A stretch of DNA of 64,000 nucleotides from Niabella sp. (GCA_027493055.1 JAPUDO010000119.1:83358-147357), one strand, 5' to 3'. Positions 55,601-63,479 are shown, numbered from the stretch's first letter. Numbers and translations: made by a program. Notes: generated from the sequence alone by a model not told the origin.

Positions 55601-56007
55601 TCCAATTGCAGCTTCCTCCTCGAAGTAATCAAGATCGCTTTATCCATTAGTTGATAGCTAAAAGGCTGATCCTCAAAACAGGCATCCAATGCTTGTTTCA
55701 ATGAAACATTTTTTAAATTGAGTGACAAGTTGCGGGCATTATTTATTTCTTTTCCATCTGCCAGAACTGAGTAACCACTTTGTTGGCCGATCAGTTCTAT
55801 TACATTTTTAAAAGGCTCATTCTTCGCCCTGATAGTTATTTGCTGAGACCACGCGGCAGCGCTCAGTTTTAGACAGAATACCGTCATAAGCAAAACGGTT
55901 AATTTCATTGCTAAGAAAATTTTAAACTTAGTTTTTTTACAAGTAAAAAGCAAACAGGCAACTTTTCGCAATAAATTATTGCCCCCACTACGAATGTTAA
56001 AATTCAT
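52603..56007 (-). CDS. SusC/RagA-family TonB-dependent receptor with STN domain
   Basis: A 1134-residue outer-membrane transporter. After a long signal region (ending LKLSAAAWSQ) comes an STN (secretin/TonB N-terminal) domain, about residues 55-110 (ITIRAKNEPFKNVIELIGQQ, SGYSVLADG), which signals to FecR-type anti-sigma factors. A carboxypeptidase-regulatory-like domain follows (WVLNGRVVNEAGEPIAGASV), then the plug with IEEIVIVGFGKQKKITTVGA, VLVDGIERAFNNVDPEDIEN and FTILKDASATAVYGVRGANG. The barrel ends TYTFGVRCNF. It imports glycan fragments with SusD. The STN domain fits the FecR and ECF sigma genes just upstream. An internal Met (residue 34) is an alternative start. Confidence 0.95.
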   Translation of the reverse strand: MNFNIRSGGNNLLRKVACLLFTCKKTKFKIFLAMKLTVLLMTVFCLKLSAAAWSQQITIRAKNEPFKNVIELIGQQSGYSVLADGKEINNARNLSLNLKNVSLKQALDACFEDQPFSYQLMDKAILITSRRKLQLEPVSWVLNGRVVNEAGEPIAGASVYIKGTSRGASTDLNGRFIIEIDATTDSLVVTSVGYKAKTIAVGNAREMTVTLELDLEQQKIEEIVIVGFGKQKKITTVGAQSSVNAEELKMPVANLTNLIAGRVAGIIGVQRSGEPGFDNSEIYIRGISTFTSSSPLVLVDGIERAFNNVDPEDIENFTILKDASATAVYGVRGANGVILIQTKKGRSGKTNINAQIDYGVTQFTRLPRLADGVTYLKVSNEAYRNSNPSDPLPRYSQERIDATANGTDPDLAPDVNWFDVIFNKHGDNRRVRVNANGGSEKAQYYLSVGYYDETGMFKTDQLAQYNSAIRFTRYNFTSNLTLHLTKTTKVDFGASGWISNGNYPGSSTGSIFNAAYVMPPITIPVRYSNGYFSQPRTGDMANPYTLLTQTGYSTRFNSQLWSNIRVRQDFDFITEGLSVTAMYSFDNSNGHYISRNKSVDSYLATGKNEDGSINFMQTSIGTNYLGYNRENGGSRQFYLESSVNYDRTFGDHQVTGMVLFNKSDRVEAFAGDFISSIPFRYMGLAGRVTYAFANKYLGEANFGYNGSETFAPDKRFGFFPSFGLGWVASQEKFFEPIMGAVSFLKLRFSYGEVGNSNIGGRRFAYIATVANAGEYDFGRNNANNSFSGSNSGLNFGDYAVDVSWERAKKYNLGLEIKTWNNAISLTTELFREERDGIFRQRGDVPWYVGIINLPYANLGAVNNNGLDATLDFNKKIGKDFQLGLRGNITWNRAKVIDDANAPWPYPWQQRIGRKLGQRFGYTALGLFQSEEEIANSPYQPGTNKPGDIKYKDLNGDGRIDSYDQGPIGYGSIPEIVYGFGPTFNWKNWSLAAWFKGISNVDISLNGDGFRPFTYGGERGNLLAEISNRWTPENPVARPFYPRITYGNDNMNFENSSWWVQNGAFLRLQTLQLNYGFKKTPWLKRVGMSNLDIYFIGYNLATFSGFKLWDVELGDGRGSSYPLLKTYTFGVRCNF

Positions 56008-56798
56008 ACATTTGTATTTGTTATGGTTATTAGATAATCAATGAGTCCAACATTTGTTTATCCGGCCTAACATTCCCGGGAGTGTTGCTGCACTTCCGGT
56101 TTTGTTTTTTAAAAGATCGGTTTATTATATTGTTCCAGGCAAGCAGCTTTCAACCGCCATTATATAGTAATATCCTCCTGGTTTAAAAGAGGGTGGGTCG
56201 GTTATCATTTTTTATTTTATCTCATGTCTAACCTCCGGGTAAATAGCCTCGCTATCTGTTCCACGTATTAATGGTGATGGGCTTTTATTGCATGAGGATA
56301 TAAATTGGTATAGCCTATTGCTTTCCAGCAATATTTCTCAAATTTTGCAGAAGACAGATTTGTTATACACCAGCTTTTAAACTGGAAACGAAAACGGGTA
56401 CCCTATCCAACCGTAATACCGGGCAAATAAAGTACGCTAAGATTCCTGTTGAAATCGGAATACGCCGATATATCCTGCTGTTAGCCATAACTTCATCGCT
56501 TGGTAAAGCAAGGGCAATCAAAGAGTGTTTTGAGATGTTACACCGTAAATCCTGATTCTACGTTGTCCCTGAAAGAACTCAGTACATTTTTAGCCGTATC
56601 CAGACTGCCTGTTAATATTGTAGAACACCACAATATGATATTGCTGAACGGCCTGTTTTCTTAAGTGGAATACAGATAACTACACTACATAATAGTTATT
56701 ACTTGTTAAAAAGCATCTACGTAAGAAATTCCATTTTTATATACATTCCTTTCAAAAAGACGTCAGTCCTTCTTTTGTTTTACTAAAAAGAAGGACGC
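56008..56798. other. 791-base gap between fecR and susC
   Basis: No intact gene. At 56158-56201 is a near copy of the 5' leader of the fecR gene, read on the minus strand as ACCCACCCTCTTTTAAACC, AGGAGGATATTACTATATAA and TGG, followed by an 11-codon frame (MAVESCLPGTI). A plus-strand frame ending near 56663 reads LSLKELSTFLAVSRLPVNIV and EHHNMILLNGLFS but has no start; its family is unknown. The gap must hold the sigma-dependent promoter of susC. Confidence 0.5.
56158..56201 (-). repeat. Duplicate of the fecR leader upstream of susC
   Basis: Compare with 58002-58043: both carry, on the minus strand, ACCCACCCT, a TTTTAA-rich core, GGAGG, and TATATAATGGC. The copy at 58002-58043 provides the start of fecR; this one leads to a stop after 11 codons. 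Confidence 0.6.
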
Positions 56799-58004
56799 TT
56801 ATTCTATTACATATACTTTTCTTCCTTCTGTTTTAAAATGGATATTACCACCAACGATCTCCAGCATTTGCAATACTTTGCTCAGCGCTATTTTCCTTTC
56901 CACTTTGCCATAAAACATGTTTCCGGGTAAGCGGTCATAAACAAACTCCACGTCGTACCACTTGCTAACCTGCTCTTCAACCGTTTTAAAATCGGTATTA
57001 TCAAATTCAAAATACCCGTCTTTCCAGGCTGCAGCCGCTTCCGGGTTTTGTTTGGTTTCCACTACTATTTCGTCTTTATTAGCGGTTAATTGCGATTCCT
57101 GCCCTGGTTTCAGCACTTTTGTCACTTTTCCATTAGACAACCGTATGCTTCCTTCGATCAGGGTAGTTTTGACCTGAGTATTGTCTGCATTGGTATTCAC
57201 CACAAAATGAGTTCCCAGCACCTCAATAGACTGCCCACCAGAAAATACTTTAAACGGTCTCTTTGCATCTTTGGCAACTTCAAAATATACCTCTCCCTGA
57301 GCCGTTACGCTACGTTCACTTTTTGCAAAAACTACTTGAAATCCAACTGAAGAACGGGCGTTCATCCAGAGTTTGGAGCCATCCGGCAATGCCACCCTGC
57401 ACTCGCCTCCAACAGGTGTTGTAAGAGTGCTATGCAGAGCTTCTGCATTTTGTATGCCGGCTGACAATTCATATTTAACGGTTCCATCAGCAATTCTCGA
57501 AATAAGTACTCCATTTTTATTATACAGTACTCCATTTGAGCCGGTGTTCAGGTTAATGGTTGTGCCGTCTGATAATTTAATGGAAGCTTTTTCGGTTCCT
57601 GGCGCCACTGATCCTTCGATATTCGCAGTTTGCTGTTCTACAGAGCCTGCCTGGGGATAAAACCAATAAAGACAAACACAGATCAATAAAACGGCTGCTG
57701 CTGCATGAAACCATCGTTGTTTCCAAAATACGGGACGTATTTTTGTTTCGGCTACCAAAGCATCCAGCAAAAGGTTTTTGATACGATCGCTTTGCTGTGG
57801 TGTTATCCTGTTTTTCTCTTTCTGCTCATTTTCATGATAACGGCTGTGAATTTCATATAGCAGCAACCGGTTTGACCCATTGCTTCTCAGGAAATTCATT
57901 AAAATGGCAATTTCCTCCGGCGAGCATTCATCGTTGGTATATTTCCTAAGCAAGTCTGTGTAATACTGAATATCCTTCTCCATAGAAAATAATTGTTTAG
58001 CCAT
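56799..58004 (-). CDS. FecR-family anti-sigma factor
   Basis: A 401-residue inner-membrane protein. The cytoplasmic N-terminus (YYTDLLRKYTNDECSPEEIA, LMNFLRSN) should hold the sigma factor. One membrane helix is at about residues 97-117 (AAAAVLLICVCLYWFY). The FecR domain follows (KASIKLSDGTTINLNTGSNG, TTPVGGECRVALPDGSKLWM, NARSSVGF, RPFKVFSGGQSIEVLGTHFV). The C-terminus is a DUF4974 domain (FDNTDFKTVEEQVSKWYDVE, VERKIALSKVLQMLEIVGG). It receives the signal from the STN domain of the SusC receptor. A GGAGGG lies 14 bases before the ATG, unusual in a region with few ribosome sites. Confidence 0.95.
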   Translation of the reverse strand: MAKQLFSMEKDIQYYTDLLRKYTNDECSPEEIAILMNFLRSNGSNRLLLYEIHSRYHENEQKEKNRITPQQSDRIKNLLLDALVAETKIRPVFWKQRWFHAAAAVLLICVCLYWFYPQAGSVEQQTANIEGSVAPGTEKASIKLSDGTTINLNTGSNGVLYNKNGVLISRIADGTVKYELSAGIQNAEALHSTLTTPVGGECRVALPDGSKLWMNARSSVGFQVVFAKSERSVTAQGEVYFEVAKDAKRPFKVFSGGQSIEVLGTHFVVNTNADNTQVKTTLIEGSIRLSNGKVTKVLKPGQESQLTANKDEIVVETKQNPEAAAAWKDGYFEFDNTDFKTVEEQVSKWYDVEFVYDRLPGNMFYGKVERKIALSKVLQMLEIVGGNIHFKTEGRKVYVIE

Positions 58005-58075
58005 TATTATATAATATCCCTCCGGTTAAAAACAGGGTGGGTTTGCTGTAATTTTTCTTTTTGGAAATGCATCGT

Positions 58076-58660
58076 TTAAATTACCGATAGAGAGAACAAC
58101 AATATCAATAGCTGAAAATCGATGTATTGATTTAGATGCAATTTTATGGTCTTTGTTGCCAGTACCATGTGTTCTTTTACCGTGTTTTTTGAAATACCCA
58201 ATTCTTCCGCTACACGGTCATAGCTTTTTCCGCCTTCACGGCACAACTGAAATACTTTCTTTCGCTGAGGGGGAAGATGCTCTATGGCTTTCAACAAAAT
58301 ACTCTCATATTCTTTCCATCTCAGATGGTCCTCATCTGACCGGATTTCTAGGTGCGACACTGATTGCATACGCTCCAAAAACGCCTGCTGTCTTGCATTC
58401 CTTTTCAGCGCTTTAAAAACACAATTCCTTGATATCTTATATAAATAGGCCTGAAATGATTGGCTACTGTCGACTTTTGCTCTCACTCTCCATAATGTTA
58501 GAAATACCTCCTGCAAGATATCCTCAGCAAGTTCCGGCACTTTTACAAAGCGCAGTATGAAGGCATACAACCGCTCATGGTAGAGATCATAAATTCGGGT
58601 ATACGCCCGTATATCACCATTTTTTAGTTCTTCGATAAATGCAGTTGCTTCCGTTTTCAT
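58076..58660 (-). CDS. ECF sigma factor of the glycan locus
   Basis: A 194-residue sigma-70 family member of the Bacteroidetes group. Region 2 is IRAYTRIYDLYHERLYAFIL with VPELAEDILQEVFLTLWRVR; region 4 is IEHLPPQRKKVFQLCREGGK, SYDRVAEELGISKNTVKEHM. It is the first gene of the sigma-fecR unit, 71 bases before fecR. It is expected to be released when the SusC receptor binds its glycan and to switch on susC and the downstream genes. The C-terminal hydrophobic tail (FQLLILLFSLSVI) is common in this group. Confidence 0.94.
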   Translation of the reverse strand: MKTEATAFIEELKNGDIRAYTRIYDLYHERLYAFILRFVKVPELAEDILQEVFLTLWRVRAKVDSSQSFQAYLYKISRNCVFKALKRNARQQAFLERMQSVSHLEIRSDEDHLRWKEYESILLKAIEHLPPQRKKVFQLCREGGKSYDRVAEELGISKNTVKEHMVLATKTIKLHLNQYIDFQLLILLFSLSVI

Positions 58661-58905
58661 GTAACTTATATGACAAGTTCTGGTATATCCTTTAACAAAG
58701 CATAAAATGATACCCTATCAAAGTTAATCAAAAGATATTACCATACCATCCTGCACTGTTATGGTTGCTCCAGAATATATTACATATCCTCCTATACCTA
58801 CAGATATAATTTCAAACGAAGCTTAAATATTCATATCACCAGTCCCAAATTTTTACTTGTCCCTAAAATCCCCAACTTTTAAACCTCATCTCTTTGTACC
58901 TCCAA

Positions 58906-59123
58906 CGCAACCGAATTCGTCCACCAACGTTTTCGATGTGTATTATCTCAATCAAAAAAACCATGTTCCGTACACATTTTTGAGGATGCGTACATTAAAG
59001 TATGTAGTTGAACATGGCTTTACCCCCTTTTTAAGGGCTTCTTACTGTGGAGGATATCGTCCCGATTTTCGGGAGAACCGAGGACCTCTTTCCCGAACTT
59101 TGTTCGGGACATGCAAGCGCTCA
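58906..59123 (+). repeat. Direct repeat R2 ending in a broken tRNA-Ala copy
   Basis: 58906-59090 matches R1 at 39964-40145. From about 59045 it matches tRNA-Ala(GGC) on the minus strand (ACTGTGGAGGATATCG, GAACCGAGGACCTCTT, then CATGCAAGCGCTC at 59110-59122). Two places differ from the true tRNA: the T-arm holds TCCCGATTTTCGGGAG, and the anticodon region holds TCCCGAACTTTGTTCGGGA. The copy lacks the acceptor 5' half and D-arm. Confidence 0.82.
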
Positions 59124-59372
59124 CTCCTTAATCAAACCCTCAATATATTTCCGGCTCTTCTTCTTTTTAATCTCCCGCTCCCTTGCCAATGCCTGCTGCC
59201 TGGACGGGAAAAACTCAGCGTGCTTTATTACCCAATCCTTCGCTTTTGATGTATAGACAGAAATACCCGTATTATGTTGAACCAGCCTTAATTCAAGATC
59301 AGACGTATATCCTACATAATATCTGTTCAACGTAGCACTGTAAATAATATAAACAGCAAATATATAAAACAA
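59121..59372 (-). CDS. GIY-YIG nuclease-domain protein
   Basis: An 83-residue protein of the small GIY-YIG family (UPF0213-like). The motif pair is VYIIYSATLNRYYVGYTSDL (the GIY and YIG equivalents are YII and YVG), followed by RLVQHNTG, the glutamate-containing LAREREIKKKKSRKYIEGLI and KE. The frame starts at a TTG inside the T tract of the tRNA-Ala terminator; the usual ATG is missing. Its TGA stop lies within the first bases of the tRNA-Ala fragment at 59110-59123. It thus fills precisely the space between the intact tRNA gene and the fragment. A single-strand-cutting endonuclease role is inferred from the family. Confidence 0.85.
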   Translation of the reverse strand: MFYIFAVYIIYSATLNRYYVGYTSDLELRLVQHNTGISVYTSKAKDWVIKHAEFFPSRQQALAREREIKKKKSRKYIEGLIKE

Positions 59373-59394
59373 AAGCCCGCTAAATGCGGGCTCT
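59368..59394 (-). terminator. Terminator of tRNA-Ala
   Basis: On the minus strand AGCCCGC pairs with GCGGGCT around ATTTA, followed by TTTGTTTT. It lies 9 bases after the tRNA. The GIY-YIG start codon lies in its T tract. Confidence 0.8.
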
Positions 59395-59400
59395 GAACTG

Positions 59401-59475
<75 letters not shown>

Positions 59476-59541
59476 TTCTTAATTATAAGAAGGAGGCGAA
59501 ATTAAAGGAAACAGACTATTTATCCAACACCAAAGTAAACT

Positions 59542-59961
59542 TTATTTACCGCTGCTTTTTTCTCCCGACAGGTCAGGCACTTTTACGTCCCTTATTTTAT
59601 CAGCAGCGCTCCTTAGGGCATGTGCGATTTTCTTATCCATCTTTGTACCCACTACCCGTGTGGATACTTCTCTCACAATAAAAGGCACTACAAGCCTGGG
59701 CAGCCAGCCGGCACGCTTTAATAAAACCTTTCCTATTAAAAATTCGCTGGCCCGTTTAATACCAAACTTTACAATAGGATTGGCAGAACCAGACTGGAAT
59801 ATACTACCCGATTTTTTTTTAATACCGGAAAACGGGTTCACTTCCTGTTTAATAGCTTCAAAAGAATAACTGATGCCAGCCTTACTATTCCTTAAACGGG
59901 CTTTAAGCCGCTTCTTCTCAGTCATCAGGTCTTCATAATTATTGATTTCGAGCTTAGTCAT
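59542..59961 (-). CDS. Hypothetical protein of the YtxH/holin cluster
   Basis: A 139-residue protein. The N-terminus is helical and basic (NYEDLMTEKKRLKARLRNSK). The middle (GSANPIVKFGIKRASEFLIG, KVLLKRAGWLPRLVVPFIVR) looks membrane-associated but lacks a clear long hydrophobic helix. The C-terminus is helical with Lys/Asp. It overlaps the holin-like gene by 8 bases, so translation is coupled. In Bacteroidota, genes of this kind appear with YtxH and phage-holin-like proteins in stress clusters. Function unknown. Confidence 0.65.
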   Translation of the reverse strand: MTKLEINNYEDLMTEKKRLKARLRNSKAGISYSFEAIKQEVNPFSGIKKKSGSIFQSGSANPIVKFGIKRASEFLIGKVLLKRAGWLPRLVVPFIVREVSTRVVGTKMDKKIAHALRSAADKIRDVKVPDLSGEKSSGK

Positions 59962-60292
59962 AAATTTTGTTTATGATAATATTTCGTATAGAATTGATAA
60001 TATTTTTTTTCAGCAGCACAATTAACAGCAATATGATAAACAAGCCTCCTGCAACAATGAAAAAACCTAATACCTGGCTGTTTAATTGTTGCCCTATCCA
60101 CCAGCTTAATCCCAGGCAGGCAAAAAAGAGTGCAAAAAGCAGTAATATAAAAAGGAAAAAAGCTACAAACAATGAGGCGCCCAGCTTACTGCCTTTATCG
60201 GTAATATTTACTACAGACAGCTTGTAATAAGTTTTTGCAATTTCTTCTATATTGTCTGCTATATCTTCTACCTTATCTTTTATTTCGAACAT
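59954..60292 (-). CDS. Phage-holin-family (DUF1469-like) membrane protein
   Basis: A 112-residue protein. A cytoplasmic N-terminal helix (MFEIKDKVEDIADNIEEIAK, TYYKLSVVNITDKGSKLGA) is followed by two membrane helices (SLFVAFFLFILLLFALFFAC, LGLSWWIGQQL, then VLGFFIVAGGLFIILLLIVL) and a basic C-terminus. This fits the phage-holin superfamily group found in chromosomal envelope clusters, not an actual phage. It overlaps the following gene by 8 bases and lies downstream of the YtxH gene. Confidence 0.75.
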   Translation of the reverse strand: MFEIKDKVEDIADNIEEIAKTYYKLSVVNITDKGSKLGASLFVAFFLFILLLFALFFACLGLSWWIGQQLNSQVLGFFIVAGGLFIILLLIVLLKKNIINSIRNIIINKIYD

Positions 60293-60316
60293 AGGATTGT
60301 ATTTATGCAGTTAAAT

Positions 60317-60339
60317 AAAAAGGTTGCCGGCAACCTTTC
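60317..60339 (-). terminator. Perfect palindrome between the YtxH and holin genes
   Basis: AAAGGTTGCCGGCAACCTTT is a 20-base perfect palindrome (60319-60338) with a T run on the minus strand after it. A related GGACAACCTTTTT lies at 60373-60385. It may stop part of the transcripts from the YtxH gene before the holin gene, or serve as a binding site. Confidence 0.5.
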
Positions 60340-60400
60340 ATCACAATATAATAATTATCATGAAAAACCTGCGGACAACCTTTTTAAGTTAATCAGGAAA

Positions 60401-60682
60401 TTAACTCAATTTATTTTCATATTCATCTGTTACTCCGGAATAAGCATCCTGTGCCCTGTTTTTAGCCTTTTTAAATTTTTCTTTGGCTTTATGGGAAAGA
60501 TCAGATAAATTTTCTTTGCCCGATTCTAAAAGACTTCCCAGGGAATCGGCCCAGTCACTTGTAGTATTTTTAATTTTCTTCCTGGTTTTTTTCCCTTCTT
60601 CTGTATAAAACAATAAACCTATTGCTACACCCGCAGCTGCAGCTCCTAAAATCCCTAACAGAATCTTGTCCCTATTTTTCAT
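60401..60682 (-). CDS. YtxH-domain protein
   Basis: A 93-residue protein with an N-terminal membrane helix (ILLGILGAAAAGVAIGLLFY) directly followed by TEEGKKTRKKIKNTTSDWAD, the hallmark of the YtxH domain. The rest is a charged helix (SGKENLSDLSHKAKEKFKKA). YtxH proteins are linked with general envelope stress in other bacteria; the role here is inferred. It is first in a cluster with the holin-like and 139-residue genes. Confidence 0.85.
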   Translation of the reverse strand: MKNRDKILLGILGAAAAGVAIGLLFYTEEGKKTRKKIKNTTSDWADSLGSLLESGKENLSDLSHKAKEKFKKAKNRAQDAYSGVTDEYENKLS

Positions 60683-60788
60683 AATTGAACTGTTTTACTA
60701 TGAACTAATTGATTTACTTAATCAAGTTACCTTAAAAATCGTACCAAAAAGACCTGCCGGTGGAAATAAATAATCATTTATCTGAAAA

Positions 60789-62114
60789 TTAGTCACCCAG
60801 GTTTTGCACTTCTTTATTTAACCAGCGTTTTACAGCGGCAGTGGTTACTGATTTTGGTCTCTCCAGCGGCATACCTAAAGCCCTGTCCCAACAGAGGCTT
60901 GAAAGCACACCTAATGCCCGGCTTACAGCAAACAGCACGGTGTAATATTCATACTCCACCATTCCGTAATGCACCAATAACGCCCCGCTATGGGCATCTA
61001 CATTAGGCCATGGGTTTTTTACTTTACCCAGGCTTTCTAAAATGGGAGGCACTGTTTCGTAAATCCGCCAAACAGTGTTTACCAGGTGATCATTGGGCAT
61101 GTATTTTTTACCAAACTCCATCTGGGCTGTAAAACGGGGATCTGTTTTACGTAATACCGCATGCCCATACCCCGGAACCACTTTGCCTTCGGCCAGCGTT
61201 TTTTTCACATATTCTGCAATTTGCTCATTGGTGGGACTTTCTGTTTTCAGGTATTGCTGCATTTCAAATATCCACTTAATCACTTCCTGGTTGGCCAGGC
61301 CATGGAGCGGACCAGCCAAACCGTTCATACCGGCTGCGTAACTCAGGTAAGGATCACTAAGTGCAGAACCTACAAGGTGCGTGGTATGTGCAGATACATT
61401 TCCGCCTTCATGGTCGGCGTGTATCACCATATATAAACGCATCAGGTCTTTAAACTCTTCCCCCTCGTAACCCAGCATATGAGCAAAGTTTCCTGCCCAG
61501 TCAAGCAGTCCGTCTGGCTGTACAGGCTTTCCATGCTTGTATTTACGATGATACACGTATGACGCAATATGAGGGATACGGGCAATCAGGTCCAGCGCAT
61601 CTTCAAAAGTAGCTGCCCAGTAGTCTTTCTTACTCATCCCATTTGCATACCTGCGGGCAAAATGGCTTTCTCCCTGCAGGGCCATTACTCCCACCACAAA
61701 CATGGTCATTGGGTGCGTTTCTTTGGGGAGAGCACTCATGGTGTCAAATACATAAATCGGTACATGGCTGCGGCGTTGTATAATAGAAGTTAAGTGTTCC
61801 ACTTCTTCCTCGGTAGGTATTTCGCCAATCAGCATAAGGTAAAGCAACGCCTCAGGTAATGGTTCGTTACCGCCCTTTGCTTTGGGAAGTTTCTCCCGGA
61901 GCTCGTCAATTGAGTGCCTTCGGAACCGAATTCCTTCCTGTGAATCAAGCAGCGAGGTTTCCGTAATTAATGCGGTCATTCCTCTCATCCCCTGGTAAAC
62001 CTGCGCAAGCGTGGTTTGTCCAATTACAGTGTCTCCATGTTCCTTTAATATAACTTTGATTTCTTCGCCCAACTTATCTGCCTGGGCTTTAAACCTTTGT
62101 TTCAGCAATTCCAT
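60789..62114 (-). CDS. gltA: Citrate synthase, mitochondrial (type I) style
   Basis: A 441-residue enzyme that condenses acetyl-CoA with oxaloacetate at the entry of the citric-acid cycle. The sequence is of the eukaryotic/mitochondrial type rather than the usual bacterial type: GMRGMTALITETSLLDSQEG and IRFRRHSI near the N-terminus, VIHADHEGGNVSAHTTHLVG, AGPLHGLANQEV with one catalytic histidine, VPGYGHAVLRKTDPRF with the other, and WPNVDAHSGALL with the catalytic aspartate. Length is normal for that type. A TATCTTTA box upstream is a weak -7 candidate. It is monocistronic. Confidence 0.95.
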   Translation of the reverse strand: MELLKQRFKAQADKLGEEIKVILKEHGDTVIGQTTLAQVYQGMRGMTALITETSLLDSQEGIRFRRHSIDELREKLPKAKGGNEPLPEALLYLMLIGEIPTEEEVEHLTSIIQRRSHVPIYVFDTMSALPKETHPMTMFVVGVMALQGESHFARRYANGMSKKDYWAATFEDALDLIARIPHIASYVYHRKYKHGKPVQPDGLLDWAGNFAHMLGYEGEEFKDLMRLYMVIHADHEGGNVSAHTTHLVGSALSDPYLSYAAGMNGLAGPLHGLANQEVIKWIFEMQQYLKTESPTNEQIAEYVKKTLAEGKVVPGYGHAVLRKTDPRFTAQMEFGKKYMPNDHLVNTVWRIYETVPPILESLGKVKNPWPNVDAHSGALLVHYGMVEYEYYTVLFAVSRALGVLSSLCWDRALGMPLERPKSVTTAAVKRWLNKEVQNLGD

Positions 62115-62359
62115 AACAGGTAAAAATTTGTTCTTTGTTTAAAAGATAAGCATTTGCGCTAAAGATAATTAAAGCAAAGTGGTTCAGCAAATTATATTGT
62201 ATATTTAGCCATGACCTGATTACGGAAACGTTTGCGCTGATATTTTCCCCTGATAATGATCGTCAAGGTATTCCCAGACACCAGCAACCCCGGCAATATC
62301 CAACCTGTAAAATCATTCCTAAAATATTGTATCCCCTGCTTTTAATCTTAAAATTCATC

Positions 62360-62367
62360 TATTTTTG
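62360..62367 (+). promoter_or_regulatory. Promoter -7 box of the lptF/G gene
   Basis: TATTTTTG is an exact TAnnTTTG match, 8 bases before the ATG, so the mRNA would be nearly leaderless, as proposed for mutS. No properly spaced TTG is seen. Confidence 0.45.
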
Positions 62368-62375
62368 GCAGCTGA

Positions 62376-63479
62376 ATGAAAATACTTGACTGGTTCATAT
62401 TAAAACGCCTGCTGGTAACATTTGTTTTTTGCATGTTGCTATTTACGGTAATTGCAGTAGCTGTTGACAGCAGCGAGAAAACAGATGACTTTGTGAAAAC
62501 CGGTTTAAGCAACTGGGAAATTTTCAAGCAATACTATGTAGGTTTTATCCCTTTTATCTGGAGCCTGCTCTTCCCCCTGTTTGTATTTATTGCCGTCATA
62601 TTTTTTACCAGTAAGATGGCTATGCGCAGCGAAGTGATTGCTATACTGGCCAGTGGTACCACTTTTAACAGGTTTTTAAGGCCGTATATAACAGGCGGCA
62701 TTTTACTGGCTCTTGTTTTGTTTGCCGGCAGGTTTTATTTTATTCCCAAAGCCAATGTGCTTTATACTACATTCATGCAGGAAAAGCTGGACAAGAACAA
62801 CCCGCTTAAAAACAGGCAGATCAACAGTTGTACGAACTGCTTTTACAAACGTATTGACAGTTCCTCATATATGGGCGTAAAGAACTACAATCCCCTCACA
62901 AAGTCCAGCGGCATGTTTTTTATGGAACGGGTGAAGAAGGGAAAAGTGATTTATAACCTCAGGGCCGAATCCATAAAATGGGATACCACGGGCAAGAAAA
63001 ACCGGTGGGTGGCTTCCAAAGTAGTGGAACGTTTTGTAGACAGCCTTGGCGAACGTGTAAAGCTGTATGAGGAAAAAGTGGTCAGGCTTAATATTTTACC
63101 TTCGGAGCTGATCCGCGACGAATATCAGAAAGATAAACTCACCACGCCCCAGTTAAGAGATTTTATAAAAAAGGAAGAACTGAGAGGCACCGAGGGACTG
63201 AACTCCCTGAAAGTAGAATTATATAAACGTACGGCTACCCCTTTTACTGTTTTATTATTAACCATTATCGGGGCTGTTATTGCCTGCCGCAAAACCCGCG
63301 GAGGAAGCGGGCTGCACCTGGCCCTTGGTATTTTAATAGCTGCTATATTTATTATAGCCGATCAGTTCTCTACCGTATTTTCTGTTAAAGGGAACTTCTC
63401 TCCTATCCTGGCGGCATGGCTGCCTAATCTTGTATTTTCACTGGTAGCTTTAAGATTATACTTCACAACACCGAAGTAG
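62376..63479 (+). CDS. LptF/LptG family permease
   Basis: A 367-residue inner-membrane protein of the YjgP/YjgQ family, the permease part of the LptB2FG transporter that pulls lipopolysaccharide out of the inner membrane. Features are the N-terminal MKILDWFILKRLLVTFVFCM, then FTSKMAMRSEVIAILASGTT (the coupling region), a periplasmic beta-jelly-roll part (MFFMERVKKGKVIYNLRAES) and C-terminal helices (ATPFTVLLLTIIGAVIACRK, LAAWLPNLVFSLVALRLYF). LptF and LptG cannot be told apart here. It converges with tgt across a repeat-filled spacer. Confidence 0.88.
   Translation: MKILDWFILKRLLVTFVFCMLLFTVIAVAVDSSEKTDDFVKTGLSNWEIFKQYYVGFIPFIWSLLFPLFVFIAVIFFTSKMAMRSEVIAILASGTTFNRFLRPYITGGILLALVLFAGRFYFIPKANVLYTTFMQEKLDKNNPLKNRQINSCTNCFYKRIDSSSYMGVKNYNPLTKSSGMFFMERVKKGKVIYNLRAESIKWDTTGKKNRWVASKVVERFVDSLGERVKLYEEKVVRLNILPSELIRDEYQKDKLTTPQLRDFIKKEELRGTEGLNSLKVELYKRTATPFTVLLLTIIGAVIACRKTRGGSGLHLALGILIAAIFIIADQFSTVFSVKGNFSPILAAWLPNLVFSLVALRLYFTTPK

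Noticed and set aside
58857-59256. Plus-strand frames through repeat R2 and the tRNA fragment
   Set aside because: They run over repeat DNA, a tRNA relic and the antisense of the GIY-YIG gene, and show no protein-like pattern.
59954-60292. Prophage remnant because of the holin-like gene
   Set aside because: No lysin, capsid, terminase or integrase gene; the holin-like protein belongs to a chromosomal YtxH-type cluster.
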